The notes beneath the pieces are model-generated. The model was not told where the DNA came from and did no database searches. It saw only the letters and a program-made list of their open reading frames with translations. The translations under genes and the position numbers were made by a program. A stretch of DNA of 64,000 bases from Azadirachta indica (taxonomy: Eukaryota > Streptophyta > Magnoliopsida > Sapindales > Meliaceae): the NCBI GenBank assembly GCA_022749755.1, contig CM040445.1:16823182-16887181 (forward strand), given 5' to 3'. Below are positions 11,766 through 23,420 of this stretch, in pieces. Positions within the stretch are counted from its first letter, which is position 1. Each line of letters opens with the position of its first letter.

Positions 11766-12559
11766 AAACAAAATAAGGATTAAGGTTTTCCTATATTTGG
11801 CGAATCATAGTCCAGAAAGGCTCTCCCATATAATCATACTTTTCTCCAAACTCAGGGCATGATCATTTAACCATCACTCAAACTACCACTTTCTCCATCT
11901 TAGGTCTTATCCATTCTTCTCTCTCTTAAAAAACATTATACAAAAGATAGTTCTATGTTTTTTTGGGATCTCTATCGAAATTCTTTGTGTCCCATGAATA
12001 AGTTGTCATTTCATCTCCATTATTCACTTCACTAACTCTAAAATACAAAGTGCCCCCTAAGCATGGTCAATATACCCACTTTTTAAATGTTTTACGATAT
12101 TTTTATTATATAAAAAGCCATTATAACTACTGTTCATCTCCTCCTTCATGAATGCTGACTTAAGCGTCAATGACCCCAGTCTAATTGTGTTTTTCAATGT
12201 AGATGAGATAGAGCTCCATAGAAAAGGTGGAACACCATTTAAGGTGCGATACATCTTGTGAAATGCAAGCAATATCACCAAACAAGGACCTTGGAAGCCC
12301 TCTTGAGTCTGGCTTAGTTTGGCTTGGAGCATTGACCAATCCCTCATTATTTGGGTTATAAGCTAGGATATTTTTCCATATCAATAAGCCCTAATTTGAA
12401 TCTTGACTTCTTGAATTACACATGTGACAGCTTCTTAGCAAATTTCTTCTCAATATGCCAAAAGCATAATTAAAGATAAATATTAAGGAAAACCTTGGCA
12501 ATTGCTCCTTTCATTACTAACTTTTAGTCAATAGTGATAGAAACCAGAGGATTTCCTTC
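11766..12559. other. Unassigned DNA downstream of the LTR, possible tail of the FAR1/MULE relic
   Basis: Two overlapping minus-strand open frames (12057-12347 and 12181-12384) exist here but neither shows a motif I recognise. On the minus strand they lie downstream of the transposase relic, so they could be its decayed 3' part or simply chance. The plus strand shows nothing. Confidence 0.35.
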
Positions 12560-13437
12560 CATAGCTTCAAGCCATGTCTCAAAAAACCATAAAAAAATTA
12601 CCTTGTTTCATCTTGTAAAAGTGCACATTCAAATTGTGTTGATTGCAAATGTTGATTTACTCCTATGAATGGTGAAAATGGCATATCATATTTACTTGTT
12701 CTATAAGTTGTATAAATGTAACCATATTCCCAAAATGACAACATACCTCACATGATCGAGCATTAACATAAAAAAAAATAAAAATCAGTTGCCTATCCAT
12801 TCTCGTCATATTGGATTGCATAAAAAAATTGAGGATTCTTAGCTTGCTTTCTTTTCCCTAAAGTATTTAAGGACAAATTGGGCATCGCCTTCCTCTAAAT
12901 ACCTATGTTTCACATCTCTCAAATTGTTATAGAAATCTCTATTATTAAAACTGATATTTGAACCCCTAAGAACTAAACAAACTTTTTCATATGGTAAGTT
13001 TTCTCTGTGAAATGTTTCAATCAAATTTTAGCAACTTTAGACAGATATTTGTTAGACCTCATCTTCATTCTTTTGGCAAGAGAAACTATTTTATGATTGT
13101 GAGAGTCTCTGAAAACTTTCCACTTATTTAACTATTTATCATACATAATCTGCATACTAACTTCGCACCTACATCCAATCATTGAACAACTTCTACCATT
13201 TTTTTTTGTATTTTTTATCTCACTAGTATTGTTTCTTTTTATCTTTGGCATAAACTTTCCTTTATGTGCACAAAAAAATTGTCCGCTAATCACCTCATTT
13301 AAACCAAATCTAGTATTAGATATAAATCATGTTCAAATGAAAAATCCCTCGACTACCATTTGTAGTAGTTTCTAGCTTCATTTAATGTTTCAAGAAACAT
13401 TCCCACATATGGTGCCAATAAATCTTTCATTATTTTT
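12560..13437 (-). pseudogene. FAR1-type MULE transposase relic
   Basis: The relic is in pieces across frames. Minus 13437-13335 gives APYVGMFLETLNEARNYYKW, resembling the 'P.vGM.F.s..eA..fY' start of FAR1 proteins. Minus 13175-13055 gives GCRCEV...., then W and HNHKIV: the FAR1 C..C...HNH zinc-binding pattern, with one internal stop. Minus 13024-12839 is open and ends GDAQFVLKYFREKKAS, the usual block before the transposase core. Minus 12735-12600 gives MVTF, then TTYRTSKYDMPFSPFIGVNQH, the MULE core; frame is lost exactly where the family has its first catalytic Asp. FAR1-like proteins are either domesticated transcription factors or MULE transposases; with several stops and shifts this one is dead. 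Confidence 0.7.
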
Positions 13438-13458
13438 ATCAACAATAATGCTTTTTTC

Positions 13459-13880
13459 TAAAGGTAGATAGAATCTGATTCGATTCAATTAGCTAAACCG
13501 AACCTGAAGTATATGAACTATAGAATTTAATAGAACCAAACGAGTTCCAATCCAATTTTTTGAAAATTTTTGGAATATTTTCATATAAATCCTTAAATTA
13601 TATAGAAATTATAAAAACGAAAGAATTTTTTAAAAATTTCATAATAATTTTTCTTTTTTTCTATTTGAATTTATGTAAATAACTATAAATTTTTTACTTA
13701 TTTATAATTTTATGAAAATTAGGAGCTTATATAAAATTTTATATTTTAATCCTAATTAGTTGCCGGTTCAAGTTCAGTTTATCGAACCGATCGGCTCGAA
13801 ACCAAACTGAATCAAACTTCTTTTTGGAACCTAATCAAGCAATTTGGTTCAGTTCGATTGGCCATTTTTGCCCAACCCTA
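13459..13880. mobile_element. hAT-like MITE, about 422 bp
   Basis: The right end reads GGCCATTTTTGCCCAACCCTA, the reverse complement of the common plant hAT-MITE end TAGGGTTGGGCAAAAATGG. The left end (AAAGGTAGATAGAATC) is a decayed counterpart. Near both ends are 'cgattcaattagctaaaccgaacc' and 'ggttcagttcgattgg' type words. The flanks CTTTTTTC (13451-13458) and CTTCTTTC (13881-13888) fit an 8-bp hAT target duplication with one mismatch. It sits directly beside the FAR1 relic. Confidence 0.6.
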
Positions 13881-13888
13881 CTTCTTTC

Positions 13889-14432
13889 AAAATTGTTTCT
13901 ATAAATGTGCTAGACATGTAATTAAAATTAAAACAATAACAATTACAAACAAATAGTAGTATCATAAATTAATGCAACGTAAAAGAAAAATATATAATTA
14001 TGCCTATAAACAACTAACTGCCACACTTCAACATACCAAGCATTTCATGTGTTCTAACATGTTTTTGAGAATAAATAACAATTCAAGAAGTCCATTTTTG
14101 TCTTACTTCTAAATTCTAATTCAATTCAAGTATTCAACCTACATTGAAAAACAAAAAGCAAAATTCAATAAATTCTAAATAAAACATACAATAAAATTCA
14201 ATAAACTATTGATAGTGATGATCGTGTTTATAATTAACTTATATATTTTGAATTTTTCATGTACAGCAATATAAAGAGAACACATTTTTTCTAAAAATTA
14301 TAAAATATATATTATAAGAATTAAAAAAAAGTGTAACAAAATATATGAGGACTTAAAGTAATAAATATTATAGATAAAGAAATAAAAGCGCCACAAAACT
14401 ATATTGAGCCAAAGTTAGCAAAAAAATAATGG
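13889..14432. other. AT-rich intergenic DNA
   Basis: No reading frame, repeat border or RNA-like feature is visible. The sequence is strongly A-rich. Confidence 0.6.
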
Positions 14433-14582
14433 TAAGAAAAATATTAGTGAAATACACACAATAAGTAAAATATTAATGAAACACAAACAATAGCAAATAA
14501 AATATCAACGAAACACAAATAACAAGTAAAATATCAATGAAATTCAAACAATAGCAAGTAAAATATATCAATTAAACACAAA
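14433..14582 (+). repeat. Tandem repeat, about 35 bp x 4-5
   Basis: Units of the form 'agtaaaatatcaatgaaaca' + 'caaacaatagcaa' recur at about 14460, 14490, 14525 and 14560 with small differences in length and sequence. Confidence 0.65.
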
Positions 14583-14725
14583 ATTAGAGGGTCAAAATTT
14601 GCAAGGTACCTCTAGCAAACCAACAAAGCATAATTTCAATTAAATGAAATAGTCAGATACTTAAATGAAAAGATGTACAAAAGACTCTCCATGCTCAGCT
14701 TCTTTGAGTCATCATATGAACTATC

Positions 14726-14820
14726 CATAATTAAGGAATGCAATCCATAATTAAGGAATGCAAAAAGTTTTTTACGAGAGATAATAAGGAATTCAAAAAG
14801 TTTTTTAAGAGAGATAATGT
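14726..14820 (+). repeat. Two adjacent short duplications
   Basis: 'tccataattaaggaatgcaa' occurs twice in a row. Then 'aaaaagttttttacgagaga' is followed about 37 bp later by 'aaaaagttttttaagagaga'. These look like recent slippage duplications. Confidence 0.7.
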
Positions 14821-14974
14821 GTAATAGAAGAAAAATATGAGAGAGGAGAGAAATTTTAGAATTTATTTATAAGAGAGAAAAGAAAAAAGAAAAAGATATA
14901 CAAAATCTTATTAAATGAATTTGTAAAAATCTTTTATATTTGTTAACTGTAATCTTGGCCCTAGAGTTATTATA

Positions 14975-15435
14975 TGAACTATTTTTTACATGTCTTTTCT
15001 CTATTATTGGTCTCTACTTGTCTTTTTAACCCTACTTATTTCATAATTTAATTATTTCAATAAATTTATATGTTTATATACCTGCAACAATATTACAATA
15101 TAATTTGTCAGTTTTATTTAATTTTTATAGATCTTTATATCACTTAAATGATTAATTTATAATTTTTTTTAACTAAGTAAATGCAAAAAAAAAGGGAAAA
15201 TATATCGTTATATCAAAAAGAGGAAGAATGTACAAATTAATATAATCTATTAGAAATTATTTTTCTTTTAAAAATCATATATCAAACAATGAAATAATAT
15301 ACAATCTAATATAATTTATTATATTTTTTTATCTATTATTGTGTTAATATAATTAAAATTATTATAAAATATAAATATATTATTTAAAGAATATTTACTC
15401 AAAATATCAATTTTCAAACTTTTTACTTTTGTAAA
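14975..15435 (+). repeat. Direct-duplication copy 1
   Basis: It starts 'aactattttttacatgtctt' and matches 17026-17375 along its length: 'ttctctattat', 'cataatttaattatt', 'tagaaattatt', 'atctattattgtgttaatat' and 'atatcaattttcaaactttt'. This copy carries about 100 bp more, including 'aaaagggaaaatatatcgtt', absent from copy 2. No coding potential. Confidence 0.65.
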
Positions 15436-17025
15436 AACAAATAACTTAAGACTTGTTATCAGATTTAATATATATAAATATATATTTCTCATGTAAATTT
15501 ATATTTTAATTAAATTTATATTTCAGTCATATTCAGAGTTCAGAGAAAAAAATATAAACGATACCTTAATCTAAAGATTAAGGCTTGATCTAAAAACATG
15601 TATAATCTTATAGAGTTGTTGATTCTTTCTCATATATATACACTTATCAGGTGTTGATATCTTTTGAAATTTGAATTTGACAGAGTACAAATTTGAAAAA
15701 GTATGTGTAAATTTAAGGCTCATTTGACGTAAAATTTAAATACAATTTTTGCTTTTAAAAATAAAAAATACAAAAAATTTTAAGAAAAATCTAACATTAT
15801 TTAAGTAGAGGTAAACTAAAAACTATTTTTGCATAGAATTCTAAAAGCCAGTTCGAAATTAAAAGAAATAAAATAAAATGTGCTTTCCTTGCATTTTAGT
15901 TTATTGTTTCCAAATCAAATTTAAATATTTTTTCCTTTTTATCCTAAATATTCTTTTCAATTATAATATTATAAGAACTAAAATATAAAATTCTCGCAAT
16001 TATAATGTTATTTTATTTAAAATTTAATAGTTATTTGCATAATCTTTCATTAGAAAATTAAATTCATTTTTATTTATTAAAATTACTAATAATGCAACTT
16101 AAAGTTTTTAATTATATTCTAATTTTTGCAAATAATTTGTGAATCAGAAATCAAACAACTTCTTAGTGTGAAATAATAGTAATTTTATAAAAGAATTTTG
16201 TTTTTGCTTTAAATCTATATAAATTCTCGTGAATCACTGTGAAAGATGCATAGCCATCCATACACATATGTAGACAAGACTTGTCTTTTTAACTTCATTT
16301 TATTTTTTATATCAGTTATATATCATTAGATTATATCATTTTTAAATATTAATTAAATGTGTTACATTTAATTTCAATTATTAAAAGTGTATGAATAAAT
16401 AATTTATATATAATGTAAAAAAAAAATTATATAAAATCAGTTAGCTATTAATTTGTTACCACTCATGTAGGCTAAATAGAAAAGTCTGGGTCCAACTCGG
16501 CCTAGGTAAAACCGGGCTCAACTCAGCCCTAAATAGATTTGGGGTTAAGCCTAGGATTTTATTTTAAAATTCAAGTACGTACCGAGTCAGGTCGAGTTTA
16601 GGTCTAGATAAAATTCGAGTACCTAAAATATTTGACCCATACACATATATATTTAGACAAATTCGAGTCAGATTTTTGGAAACCCGACCCGAATCTAAAA
16701 ATTTCTTATAACTTAAATTCATATTTTAGACCCCCAATTTAAAATCTGACCTAAATGATACGTTTAAATAAAATTTTTTAAGATTAGGGCTCGAATTCGA
16801 AAAATTATCCACCTTAAAGACTGTTTACTTTTTTAATTAAAATCTGAATATAATTTTTCAGATATTTAAGAACCATTTGTTTTTTAACTTAGATCTAAAT
16901 ATTTGTTAAAAACATCTGAATATAATTAACTTAAAAATATTTAAATTTGAATAATTTAATATTTTTATCTTTCAAAAATATCCCTATTTTATTAATTTAT
17001 TTACTAACAAAAATAAAATTCTACT
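15436..17025. other. DNA between the two direct copies, with a GGGTC/GAGTC-rich block
   Basis: No gene is seen. About 16480-16800 contains many words such as 'aactcggcctaggtaaaacc', 'gtaccgagtcaggtcgagtt' and 'acccgacccgaatc'. This block is typical of degenerate plant DNA-transposon MITEs with family words of GGGTCGGG type. The rest is A/T-rich spacer. Confidence 0.45.
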
Positions 17026-17375
17026 TAACTATTTTTTACGTATCTTTTCTCTATTATGAATCTCCTCCACTTGTTTTCTAAATCTTGTTTATTTCATACT
17101 TTAATTATTATAATAAATTTATATATTTACATAATTACAATTATATTATACTATAACTTATTATTTTTATTTATTTTTATATGATCGATTAGAAATTATT
17201 ATTTTTTTAAAATATATATCAAAATAAATAAATAATGTACATAATAATATAATTTATTATTTTTTATCTATTATTTGTTAATATAATTAAAATTATTATA
17301 AATATAATTATATTATTTAAAAGAGTATATATGTCACAATATCAATTTGTAAACTTTTTATTTTATTAAAATAAT
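17026..17375 (+). repeat. Direct-duplication copy 2
   Basis: Diverged copy of 14975-15435, starting 'aactattttttacgtatctt' and ending near 'atcaatttgtaaacttttta'. The two could be LTRs of a short element, two insertions of one family, or a segmental duplication of about 2.05 kb. Confidence 0.65.
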
Positions 17376-17570
17376 AATTTAATATTTATTTTTAAATATT
17401 TTAAAATTAAAATAAAAATATATTATTTAAATTAAAATTTTAATTAGATTTAGATTTTAATTATATTTAAATTAAAAAAAAAAAACCATACAAACAAGCA
17501 AACAAGCAAACGCACGCTACGTTAGACTCATGTCTAAGTGCATGCTTGTGCGCGTATGCATACGAGTGAG

Positions 17571-17602
17571 TGAGTGAGTGCGTGCGTGCGTGCGTGCTTG
17601 TG
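17571..17602 (+). repeat. Tetranucleotide microsatellite TGAG/TGCG
   Basis: Four TGAG units run directly into about five TGCG units, a compound tetranucleotide repeat. The repeat and its neighbour keep spurious frames open on both strands. Confidence 0.9.
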
Positions 17603-17694
17603 TGATAATAGATACCGGCCCTTTGCGGGTTTTCGAACGACAGAAATTCATATCAATTTTATCCATAAATGTCAATTCATTCGTAAACAAAAAA

Positions 17695-17753
<59 letters not shown>
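17695..17753 (+). repeat. (AAT)n microsatellite, about 19 units
   Basis: Uninterrupted AAT repeats. On either strand this gives a poly-Asn or poly-Leu run in short, meaningless frames. Confidence 0.95.
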
Positions 17754-17754
<1 letters not shown>

Positions 17755-18734
17755 GAAGTGTGATTCTGAACCAAAAGCAGTTTTTTGGTGGTGCCCATGA
17801 TTATTTTCAACCACCGTCTTTGTCAAAAGAATAGAAAGCTGCATTCATACCAATCCACATCCATGCAGTACGTTTATTTATTAGTGGACCCCACTTACCC
17901 TAACACGATCATTACCCAACCGTCCATTTCACTGACTTTTGCTTCAATGTCGACATAATACAATTTATTAAAAATATATTATAACATCCCAACTTTGAAA
18001 TTCGTGAATGACAAAAATAAAAAATAATATTTCTTTTATTGATTAAATTAAAAAGAAATTGTCGAAAAAAAAATAATTATTTTTTGAAAGTATATTTATT
18101 CTATTTTCAAAAAGCATAGTATCAAGTTCAAAAATTATTGTAATTTCGTAACGTATCACATAAAAAAATATATCTAGCATAATTATTATATTAAAATAAA
18201 ACAAATAAATAAATAAATTTTAAAAATTAAGTTCCTTACGAACTATTATATAAAAAATAATTTTAAAATGTAATGTTAAATTGATTAGTTTTAACAATTT
18301 TAAAAACTTTTCTTAAAATTTTAATGTAGAAATATTGTACAATAGTAATTACATAAGCAAAATAACATAAAACCTTAGTAAAAATAAAGGTATTTAAAAT
18401 ACATTAATAAAATAAATATAATAATATCTATTTGTTTTATATATATATTATTATATTATAAGTATTATAAGTAAAACTCTGTAACATATTTTACTTTTAT
18501 TATTTTAGTTATAAATAAATATATTTCATGTAATTAGTAATATGTTAAAAAATATTGTAATTGTCAATATATAAATAAAAAATTTATTAGATTTTTTATT
18601 AACGTATTTTATTTATATTATTACACTTTAGGATTACATAAGACTATAACAGTCCTTGCACCAATGAACTATGATTTTAATTAATTTTTTTTAAATCACT
18701 TGGGTGTATTAAGTATTATATATCTAAGTTTAAG
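17754..18734. other. AT-rich intergenic DNA
   Basis: About 17760-17960 is of more balanced composition; 17960-18640 is nearly all A/T. No gene or element could be identified. Confidence 0.6.
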
Positions 18735-18905
18735 GATTTATATGTTGGCCACTCAGCTAGTAAAGAACACATGCCCTCCCCTTAGAGGCGTGTATTCGAG
18801 TCCTATAATTGCAAGGCTGTCTACACTTATTGTGGGACTTCTTACCATATTTATGGATAGATTTATCTTGAATTTTAAGGTAAATTTTGCACCACATGTG
18901 CATAG
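18735..18905 (+). mobile_element. tRNA-derived SINE candidate
   Basis: The stretch CACTCAGCTAGTAAAGAAC at about 18749 looks like a tRNA D-arm/box A (compare 'GGCTCAGTTGGTTAGAGC'). Some 45 bp later TATTCGAGTCC (about 18793-18803) resembles box B 'GGTTCGAnnCC', and an anticodon-stem-like CATGCC...GGCGTG lies between. The following ~100 bp has no tRNA-like fold and would be the SINE body. No poly-A tail or target duplication was found. A true tRNA gene is unlikely because the acceptor stem cannot be closed. Confidence 0.5.
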
Positions 18906-21744
18906 ATATTTCAAGTAAATTATAAATGTATGTATCTTAACTTTTAGTAGATTTTTAATTTAAATATTAGTAGTTTTTATATAAATTTATAATTTAACAA
19001 AAAAGAATTTATATGTCATTTTTCTACTATGTTTCTTAAATTTTATGTTTCTTTTGGGTATATATAAATTATAATAATTTAGATATATTATTACATAAAT
19101 TTAAATTTTAAAATTTTATGTTTTACATTTCAAATTTGGTGTTTCATGTTTAAAGTTCTATGTTAGAATTTTTAACTTCTACATAATATGTTTCAAATTT
19201 TAGGAATATTTTCTTTATTTTATTTATATAAATTTTTGTATTATTTGACCTCGTTTTAGGTTTTCTTATTTAGAATTAAATATAGAAGAATACTCTCATG
19301 ATTCTAGAGGAATATGTCTAGTATCTCATTCTAGGCACTTGATGAAATATCACATGTATCATAGTCATTAGTTGTGTAAACAAGAGAAGCTTCATTGCAA
19401 TTCTGCCCTATAATACAACTTGTGTAATAGATGTGATAAAATTATTTATTTTTTAAAATTTGTAGTATTTTTTTTTTTCCAAATATCCATCAAAATGTAA
19501 TATATGTTAATTTTATTATAATATAATATATGATTTTACATCTATTTTGAAATTCTAACTAGCTAGGCAACTCAAAAAGGGTCAAGATTAAAAAGTAATT
19601 TCTAATTTATGTGAAATCTAAAGTTAAAATAAGGAATTTAAGAAAAATAAAAAAGCAATTTAATCAATAATAAATAAATAAAAGGAGTTAAACGGGAACA
19701 AATGCAAGTCTTTAACTTATGTCCAAGTCTTTATACCTATCAAATTTGAAAGATTTTACTAATAAGACCCTCACTGTTTGATTTCTCTTTTATAAACTTT
19801 AAAAAAAAAAAATTATTTCAAAGTAACAACAAGCATTTATGGTTGTTAGTGTCTATCTTACACTTGAAAATGAATCTCTATAATTTTTGGTGTATCTTCT
19901 ACACTGTCATATTTCTTAGTGTATTTCACACTCACAACTTACAAAATGATTACAAAAAATCAACTGACTGATGATTATCTACAAAAATAAATATTTAATT
20001 TTATAGTATTAATTTGTTCATTTTTATTAATGAAAGTAAGCTTAAGCTTTAAGAACACTTTCAAAATGGTGTGAGAACAAAGTTTTGATGCAAGAATAAA
20101 TGCGTGAATGAGTTTGAAGTCGATTTATATATATTTCAAAGAAAAGCTAGTTGTTTAGCTCCCAATTTTGTGTAATCAACCTAGAAAGTTACATGGCATG
20201 TAAATTATCAGTGGAGTCCTAATAATATTCGAAATTCTAGTTCGTCCAACATACTTCAATTCTAATTCAATCTAGAATCCATCCGGAAAAAGTGATCCCA
20301 GCCTACAATTTCATATTTTATTGTTCATAACGTAAAATATTTGGGTTATTTTTTTGGACGCCTAAAATTTATAGAGGACACGTGAGGGCTAGACCAAACA
20401 GGAAGTGAGGCCCAAGGGGTGTATGGTAATTAGAGAAGTCATATGAGGACGAAATAGTCAATTAGGAAAAATTAACATGAAAGGGATCCCTACATCGTGA
20501 TTACTAGGAGGGATGAAAATCCTCATTTAACCCTTGAATGGCGAGTAATGAGGCCAATGAATAGTAACAATTGTATAATCTCACCTATCACAAGAAGACA
20601 AGAAGGCCAAGGTAAAAGATGATAAGGAAAAGAATAATAAAAGGAAAGGAAATGGGAAAGCAAGTCAGTTTTTCACTACTCTTAGAGAAAAAATTGCACA
20701 AACATAATAAATTTATAAATTTATTTATTTATTTATTTTATAACATGTTTATGATACAATATTATAAAAAATATTATAAATTAAATTAAACATATGGGAT
20801 ATTGACATAGAATCCTTGAATTAAAAAAGTGTGGTATCTCCTAAAGAATTATGGACGGACATTTATTGTAAAAATTAGTACTCTTTCTTATAAATTTATA
20901 AAATTTTCCCAGTACTACGTAGATAGATTTTTATCCAATTTAAAGATAAAAACAAACTGTATATATAGATATCTAATGTGAGTTATATAAATAGAATACC
21001 TGATTTTCATCAGATTTTTAATGTAATATTAATAGTAACACGAGTATTTTAAAAAAAAAAAGAGAAATATTTTAACAAAAGACAATTAAAACGAGATATT
21101 AATATTTTCATTCTTAAACTTTAGTGAAATAATAAATTAGATATATTTTTATCAACTTTAACAATTTAATCTTACTAGTCACAATATGTTATACTAATAG
21201 AGATGACTATGAGATAGCGAGGATTCTTACTCTCATTATTGTCTGTATTTGGACTAATAATGTTTGCACTTTAACAAAAAATTTCCGACTCGTCTTTATT
21301 ACTGTTTAAGCTCATTTAATGGTGTTTAAATCACAAATTAATACCCCATAAACCATAGTAGTCAAATTTTCTGCAAAATCCCATCACTTTCCAGTTACAT
21401 GCATAAACAATTTCAGAATTTGGAAATGAAACGCAGCAACTCTGATAAATTTATTGTGAATTCATTCCTTTAATATATGGTAGGTGTAAAGCAAGATTAG
21501 ATGTCAATTCATCAATCACGAAATAATCAAACACTTGAAAGCAACAATCAACTACTTTAATACCCATGTTTAATGCAAAAATCATACATTCAAAATTTGT
21601 GTTTAATCACAAAGCAATGTAACTGGTTAGGCTACATATACACGAATGGATTGAACAAAACCATCAATCGTTTTGCTTATCTCTTCTGGATTTGCGCCCA
21701 TTAAATAGTCAACTACAATAACAATAATTTTTATTTAGGATATT
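18906..21744. other. Intergenic DNA, no gene recognised
   Basis: Mostly A/T-rich. A more balanced block at about 20340-20660 ('gacgcctaaaatttatagag' onward, with purine-rich 'aaaggaaaggaaatgggaaa' at its end) could be part of an old transposon, but has no reading frame or ends I can define. A word pair near 21200-21300 ('gatagcgaggattcttactc' and 'ccgactcgtctttattactg') hints at an inverted MITE remnant. Confidence 0.5.
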
Positions 21745-23420
21745 TGTTAAAATAGTCTTAATTTGAACCAAAATAGTAAATTTCAGACAAAAATACTCCT
21801 CCTCAATACCCGGTAACTAAAATCTTTTAAATTTTTTCATTTTTTATGTTTTTGAACGCAAAATCCTTGGGTGAAAAAAAACATACACCCTTACCATTGG
21901 ACAATAGCAACATATAATATAATTTGTGACTGTTATTAATATTTACTATATTTTTTTTGTTAATGGGAGAAATAAGTACTCAAAATTTGTTTTAAGTTGT
22001 ATTATATTCTTTTAATTCTTTAAATATTTTTGTTTTCTAATTCACCACAAGAACACAGTTGTTATTCTTCTATTATTATTATTATTATTATTTATTACAT
22101 TTGAAAATATTTTTTAATTTATTTTATTTTTTAAAAGATAGCTGATAAATATATTTTTGAAGGAGATAAAAATATTAACCTTAATTTTTTTATAAATTAT
22201 AATTAATTAAAATTTAGGATTAATTATTAAAAAAATTCAAGCGCTCTAAAGTAGATCATTTTCAAGTTTTTTGTAATACGTTACCCCACTTGCAAGTAAA
22301 CTTTAGCTTTCGAGCACTCTAAAGTGGAATTTTTTTTTAACATTCATAAGTTTTTTTCAAAACACTTATCTTTATAAGAATTTACTTTCAGAGTATTTTT
22401 AAACTTTTAAATGCTTTAACATGGGTTATTTCGAGTTTTTTAAAATACACATTGCGCACTTTTGAGTACCTTTTGATTTTGGAGCATATTGGTCATTTTT
22501 AGTCATCCCTTAATTGTTACAAAACATAGTGTCTTGACAAAACATCACTTTCAAGCGTTCATAAACTTTTGATAGCTTCAAAATGGGCTACTTCGAGTTT
22601 TACAAAGCACACTACTTTCACCTATTCTTTTGATTTTTAAGCTCTCTAATATGAGTCATTTTTTATCATCCTTTAGTTGTTATAAAATATATTATTTTGA
22701 CAAGACCTCACTATTGAGTGCCCTTCAATTTTCAAGTGTTCTAAAATAGGATATTTTCTAGTTTTTCATAACACATTGTCCCCCACTTTTTTAGCATATT
22801 TAAACTTTAGGCGCTCTAAAATGGGTTGTTTTCGAATACCCTTTAACTATTGTTTTACTTTCGAATACCCTTTAACTTTTGAGTACTTTAAAGTGCGTCA
22901 TTTTCTATACAGTAATGCGATATTTAGAATCTTTTAATTTTGTAGAGTTAAAACTATAATAAAATTTATAATAATTTTAAATTCTAATTAATTATAATTT
23001 GTACTTTAATTGCACAAAATTGTTAAAAAAAAATTTTTTAAAGCAAAAAAAAAATTAAATATCATCATAATAGTATGGAAATAACAACTATGTTCTTGAA
23101 GAGAATTAAAAAATAAAAGTATCTGAAGTACTGAAAGAAATGTAATACAACTTCAAATAAATTTTGAGTACTTTTTTTCTCCCATTAACGAAAAAGTATA
23201 ATAAATATTAATAATTGTCATAATTATAACAAATAGGACGGTTTTCTAGTCTTTTACACCCAAAAATTTTAGGTTCAAATCCTAATAAATTGAAAAAAAT
23301 ATTTAAAGTTTTTAGTTAATGGCTATTGAGGAGCATTTTACTTTTTCTAATTAATTTAGTAAACAAATTTGAAATATGATTATTTATGTAAACTGGATTC
23401 AAATTAGGATTATTTTGGAA
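21745..23420. mobile_element. Foldback element C with long arms and a tandem-repeat loop
   Basis: The left arm (about 21745-22230) is an imperfect reverse complement of the right arm (about 22930-23420), each ~485 bp. Shared words read inward from each end are AAAATA(g/a)TC(t/c)TAATTTGAA, 'ctcctcaata', 'taactaaaa', 'gttattaatattta', 'gttaatgggagaaa', 'agtactcaaaattt', 'caagaaca(c/t)agttgttatt' and 'aaattataattaatta'. The loop is a separate ~160-bp tandem array. The right arm carries GGTTCAAATCC (23272-23282), identical to a common tRNA T-loop/B box. No transposase is encoded. It is best read as a non-autonomous MULE or foldback element; no 9-bp target duplication was found. Confidence 0.7.
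22236..22925 (+). repeat. About 160-bp higher-order tandem repeat (4 diverged copies)
   Basis: 'catgggttatttcgagtttt' (22420) recurs as 'aatgggctacttcgagtttt' (22581) and 'aataggatattttctagttt' (22744), about 160 bp apart. The companion half-unit 'ggtcatttttagtcatccct' (22491) recurs as 'gagtcattttttatcatcct' (22653). Each 160-bp unit itself holds two related sub-units of about 60 and 100 bp, both beginning with a 'gctctaaaatgg'-like word. The array exactly fills the loop of foldback element C. Confidence 0.65.

Noticed and set aside
17517..17810. Poly-Leu and poly-Asn open frames
   Set aside because: Produced by the (AAT)n microsatellite and the tetranucleotide repeat.
18735..18810. Functional tRNA gene
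   Set aside because: D- and T-arm-like parts are present but no acceptor stem can be closed; a SINE is more likely.
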